8,753 bases of DNA, from the NCBI GenBank assembly GCA_002432565.1, contig DJFP01000084.1, forward strand, positions 6,195 to 14,947, read 5' to 3'. This document shows, piece after piece, positions 7,094 through 8,753 of the stretch. The stretch's first letter is position 1, and every line of letters starts with the position of its first letter. The notes under the pieces are model-generated. The model ran no database searches. It saw only the letters and a program-made list of their open reading frames with translations, and was not told where the DNA came from. The DNA is from Flavobacteriales bacterium UBA5869. GTDB lineage: Bacteria; Bacteroidota; Bacteroidia; Flavobacteriales_D; Crocinitomicaceae. The position numbers and the translations under genes were made by a program.

Positions 7094-7630
7094 ATGGCAG
7101 AGAAAGTAATTTATGCAATGTATGACGACGACGATGTACTAAAAGACGGTGCAAAGAAGTTAGTCGCTAAAGGAGTTAAAGTAGCTGACGTGTTTTCTCC
7201 GTTCCCGATTCACGGTATTGATCCGATTATCGGTGTTAAGCATACACGTTTGGGTATTATGGCATTCTTATACGGTTTGACAGGTACTACACTGGCAACT
7301 TTGGGAATGAATTATTTCATGATTCATGACTGGCCGATGAACATCGGTGGTAAACCAAGCATGACTTATTTGGATAACGTTTTGGCTTTCATTCCGATTA
7401 CATTTGAGTTTACAGTATTGTGTGCTGCTCACGGAATGGCGATCACTTATTTATTATTGAATAAGACATTGCCAGGAATGCCGGCAACAAACCCTGATCC
7501 TCGTACGACAGATGATAAATTCGTAATGGAATTGCGTTTGTCAGACAACGGTCAGTTCTCAGAAGGAGAATTGATGACGATGTTGAATGAGACAGGAGTG
7601 ATAGAAATAGATCAAAAAGATATTCATTAA
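7094..7630 (+). CDS. actD: Alternative complex III subunit ActD (DUF3341 family)
   Basis: ActD is a small cofactor-free membrane subunit of ACIII. The 178-residue protein has a soluble N-terminal part (about 1-50) with the family's hallmark SPFPIHGID at 35-43. Two transmembrane helices follow, about 53-75 and 97-121, joined by a short periplasmic loop containing HDWPMNIGGKP. A soluble C-terminal part ends with EIDQKDIH. The FEFTVLCAAHGM stretch in the second helix is also typical of the family. No CxxCH or Fe-S cysteine motif is present, consistent with a structural role beside ActC and ActF. The length is normal for the family. The start ATG is 9 bases after the actC stop, and the leader AGAGAAAC is A-rich. 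Confidence 0.95.
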   Translation: MAEKVIYAMYDDDDVLKDGAKKLVAKGVKVADVFSPFPIHGIDPIIGVKHTRLGIMAFLYGLTGTTLATLGMNYFMIHDWPMNIGGKPSMTYLDNVLAFIPITFEFTVLCAAHGMAITYLLLNKTLPGMPATNPDPRTTDDKFVMELRLSDNGQFSEGELMTMLNETGVIEIDQKDIH

Positions 7631-7634
7631 TTAA

Positions 7635-7656
7635 CTGTAGATCTTAAGTCTTACAG
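7635..7656. repeat. Imperfect 22-base palindrome in the actD-actE gap
   Basis: CTGTA at 7635-7639 mirrors TACAG at 7652-7656, and CTTAAG (7643-7648) sits self-complementary at the centre; the three bases between on each side do not match. It lies in the longest gap within the operon (45 bases) and could form a five to six base-pair RNA hairpin with a 12 to 10 base loop. It is too weak to be called a terminator, and it has no U-run after it. A processing or protein-binding role would be speculation. Confidence 0.3.
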
Positions 7657-7675
7657 CGTTTAAAGACCAATACAG

Positions 7676-8425
7676 ATGAAAGTAAAATTCAAGGCATTTG
7701 CACAGTTTTCAGTAGTAGCGTTGCTAGCGGCAGCGTGTACTTCGGATCCTGATAGTGCAGGTTTAGAATACATGCCTGATATGTATCGTTCTCCTGCGGT
7801 TGAACCATATGTTGATTATGGTGAAGTTCGCGGACAAATCAATGACGAATTCAAAATGCGCCGTTCCGCAATGGTTCCTCCGCGTTATGCAATTCCTTAT
7901 TGGGGTACTGATTCGGCAACTGTTCATACCTTACTTCCATACCACCGTATGCCGGGTAGATTGTTTGCAGAAACTCACGGTTTGTACCAATATGATTTGT
8001 CTTCGAATGAAGATGCGGATTACGAATACAAAATGGCTGCTGCTGACGTGAATCCATTGAAGTTGACTTCTCAGGAAGTTGCTGATAAAATTTTCGCTGA
8101 AGGAAAAGCATTGTACCAGGTAAACTGTAATCACTGTCATGGTGAGAAAGGTGACGGAGAAGGTCCAATGGTTAAATCCGGAGCTTACACCGGTGCGGCT
8201 GTATTGAGCGGTTTAACGATTGCTGAAGGTCAAATGTTCTATTCTATTTACTACGGTAAAGGAATGATGGGGGCTCATGCATCTTTATTGAACAAGAAAG
8301 AGATCTGGACTTTGGTACATTATGTAAGAAAATTCCAGGACCAAAAGTATGGAACTTTCGACGCTAACGGTGCTCAAGCATGGGGAACTATGGCAACAGC
8401 AGTAGATACAACTGCAAAAAAGTAA
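7676..8425 (+). CDS. actE: Alternative complex III subunit ActE: mono-haem cytochrome c lipoprotein
   Basis: ActE is the mono-haem cytochrome c subunit of ACIII and sits on the periplasmic face. The 249-residue protein begins with a lipoprotein signal peptide ending LLAAAC, so Cys21 is the likely lipid anchor. Residues about 30-125 form a family-typical lead region (EYMPDMYRSPAVEPY; MVPPRYAIPYW; HRMPGRLFAETHGLYQYD). A class I cytochrome c domain follows at about 135-222, with haem motif C151-N-H-C154-H155 and GEKGDGEGP after it. Met197 or Met198, in GKGMMGAHASLL, is the candidate sixth ligand. The domain ends with an aromatic helix, WTLVHYVRKFQ. The final 25 residues are Ala/Thr-rich and look disordered. 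It follows actD by 45 bases and precedes actF by 28. Confidence 0.95.
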   Translation: MKVKFKAFAQFSVVALLAAACTSDPDSAGLEYMPDMYRSPAVEPYVDYGEVRGQINDEFKMRRSAMVPPRYAIPYWGTDSATVHTLLPYHRMPGRLFAETHGLYQYDLSSNEDADYEYKMAAADVNPLKLTSQEVADKIFAEGKALYQVNCNHCHGEKGDGEGPMVKSGAYTGAAVLSGLTIAEGQMFYSIYYGKGMMGAHASLLNKKEIWTLVHYVRKFQDQKYGTFDANGAQAWGTMATAVDTTAKK

Positions 8426-8453
8426 TATTTACTAAGATAGAAAACGAATAGAA

Positions 8454-8753
8454 ATGGAATTCAAGATTTCATCAAAAGCAAAATCCCTTACGGTAGTCCT
8501 GATGTTGTTAGGAGTTATCGGCCTGTGTTTAGGTATCTGGGTAGAATTTAGTTGTCATGGAGGCGAGAACTTTACGCAGCGTTTCTTAGGAAACTTGTTG
8601 GTAGACAGTTTCTTCTTCTTTGCAATCGGTTTGGGAGCATTGTACTTCTTAGCTTTACAGTACGCCACTGAAACAGGTTGGTATGCATCTGTAAAGCGCA
8701 TTATTGAAGGAGTAGCTGGTTACTTGCCTTACGGTATCGCATTGATGTTGATT
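8454..8753 (+). CDS. actF: Alternative complex III subunit ActF, N-terminal 100 residues (3' end outside window)
   Basis: An open frame begins at ATG 8454 and runs without a stop to the window edge, covering exactly 100 codons. The product begins MEFKISSKAKSLTVVLMLLG, with a first transmembrane helix at about 11-30. The stretch FLGNLLVDSFFFFAIGLGAL, continuing to FLALQYATETGW (about 44-75), is characteristic of ActF, the second NrfD-like subunit of ACIII. A third hydrophobic segment begins near residue 88. Complete ActF proteins are roughly 400-480 residues with about ten helices, so most of the gene is missing here. ActF resembles ActC in fold but is not the established quinol-oxidising site; a role in proton movement has been proposed. 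The gene order act A-B-C-D-E-F supports the call. Confidence 0.92.
   Translation, partial: MEFKISSKAKSLTVVLMLLGVIGLCLGIWVEFSCHGGENFTQRFLGNLLVDSFFFFAIGLGALYFLALQYATETGWYASVKRIIEGVAGYLPYGIALMLI

Noticed and set aside
7851..8168. 105-codon open frame on the - strand inside actE
   Set aside because: Antisense to a clearly coding gene with conserved motifs; no signal, domain or leader supports it.
1..8753. Mobile element, CRISPR array, tRNA or phage features
   Set aside because: No terminal inverted repeats with a transposase, no regularly spaced repeats, no cloverleaf-like sequence and no integrase were seen; codon use looks uniform across the operon.

Overview
The window carries most of an alternative complex III (ACIII) operon, actABCDEF, on the + strand of what looks like a member of the Bacteroidota. 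Flavobacteriales, perhaps near Fluviicola/Crocinitomicaceae, is my best guess. The reasons are the ACIII gene order and protein styles, AT-rich intergenic DNA, A-rich leaders without clear Shine-Dalgarno sequences, TAnnTTTG-type promoter elements, and a small SPOR-domain protein of the Bacteroidota type.

Layout. Bases 1-114 hold the last 37 codons of a + strand flavoprotein of the HI0933/BaiN-like family. A short spacer built from repeated GTTCAA/TTGAAC hexamers (101-172) separates it from a convergent - strand gene (178-558) for a secreted SPOR-domain protein. A 323-base divergent intergenic region (559-881) contains a good Bacteroidota -7 element (805-812) ahead of the operon. Then follow actA (882-2216), actB (2244-5570), actC (5591-7084), actD (7094-7630), actE (7676-8425) and the first 100 codons of actF (8454 to the window edge). 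Gaps between the act genes are 9 to 45 bases, so they are very probably cotranscribed.

How the genes work together. ACIII replaces the bc1 complex: it oxidises menaquinol in the inner membrane and passes electrons to periplasmic cytochrome c or directly to a haem-copper oxidase. ActC and ActF are the NrfD-like membrane subunits, of which ActC is the accepted quinol site. ActB carries four Fe-S clusters beside a degenerate molybdopterin-enzyme domain. ActA carries haems c, ActE is a mono-haem lipoprotein, and ActD is a small two-helix subunit. In this organism ActA has six CxxCH motifs: a C-terminal pentahaem domain plus an extra mono-haem domain at the N-terminus on a flexible Ala/Gly linker. 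With ActE, this gives seven predicted haems c.

I see no undescribed system here. ACIII is a known respiratory complex. The points most worth a second look are the ActA fusion, the bipartite Tat/lipobox N-terminus of ActB, the His-rich tails of ActB and ActC, and the hexamer-repeat spacer.
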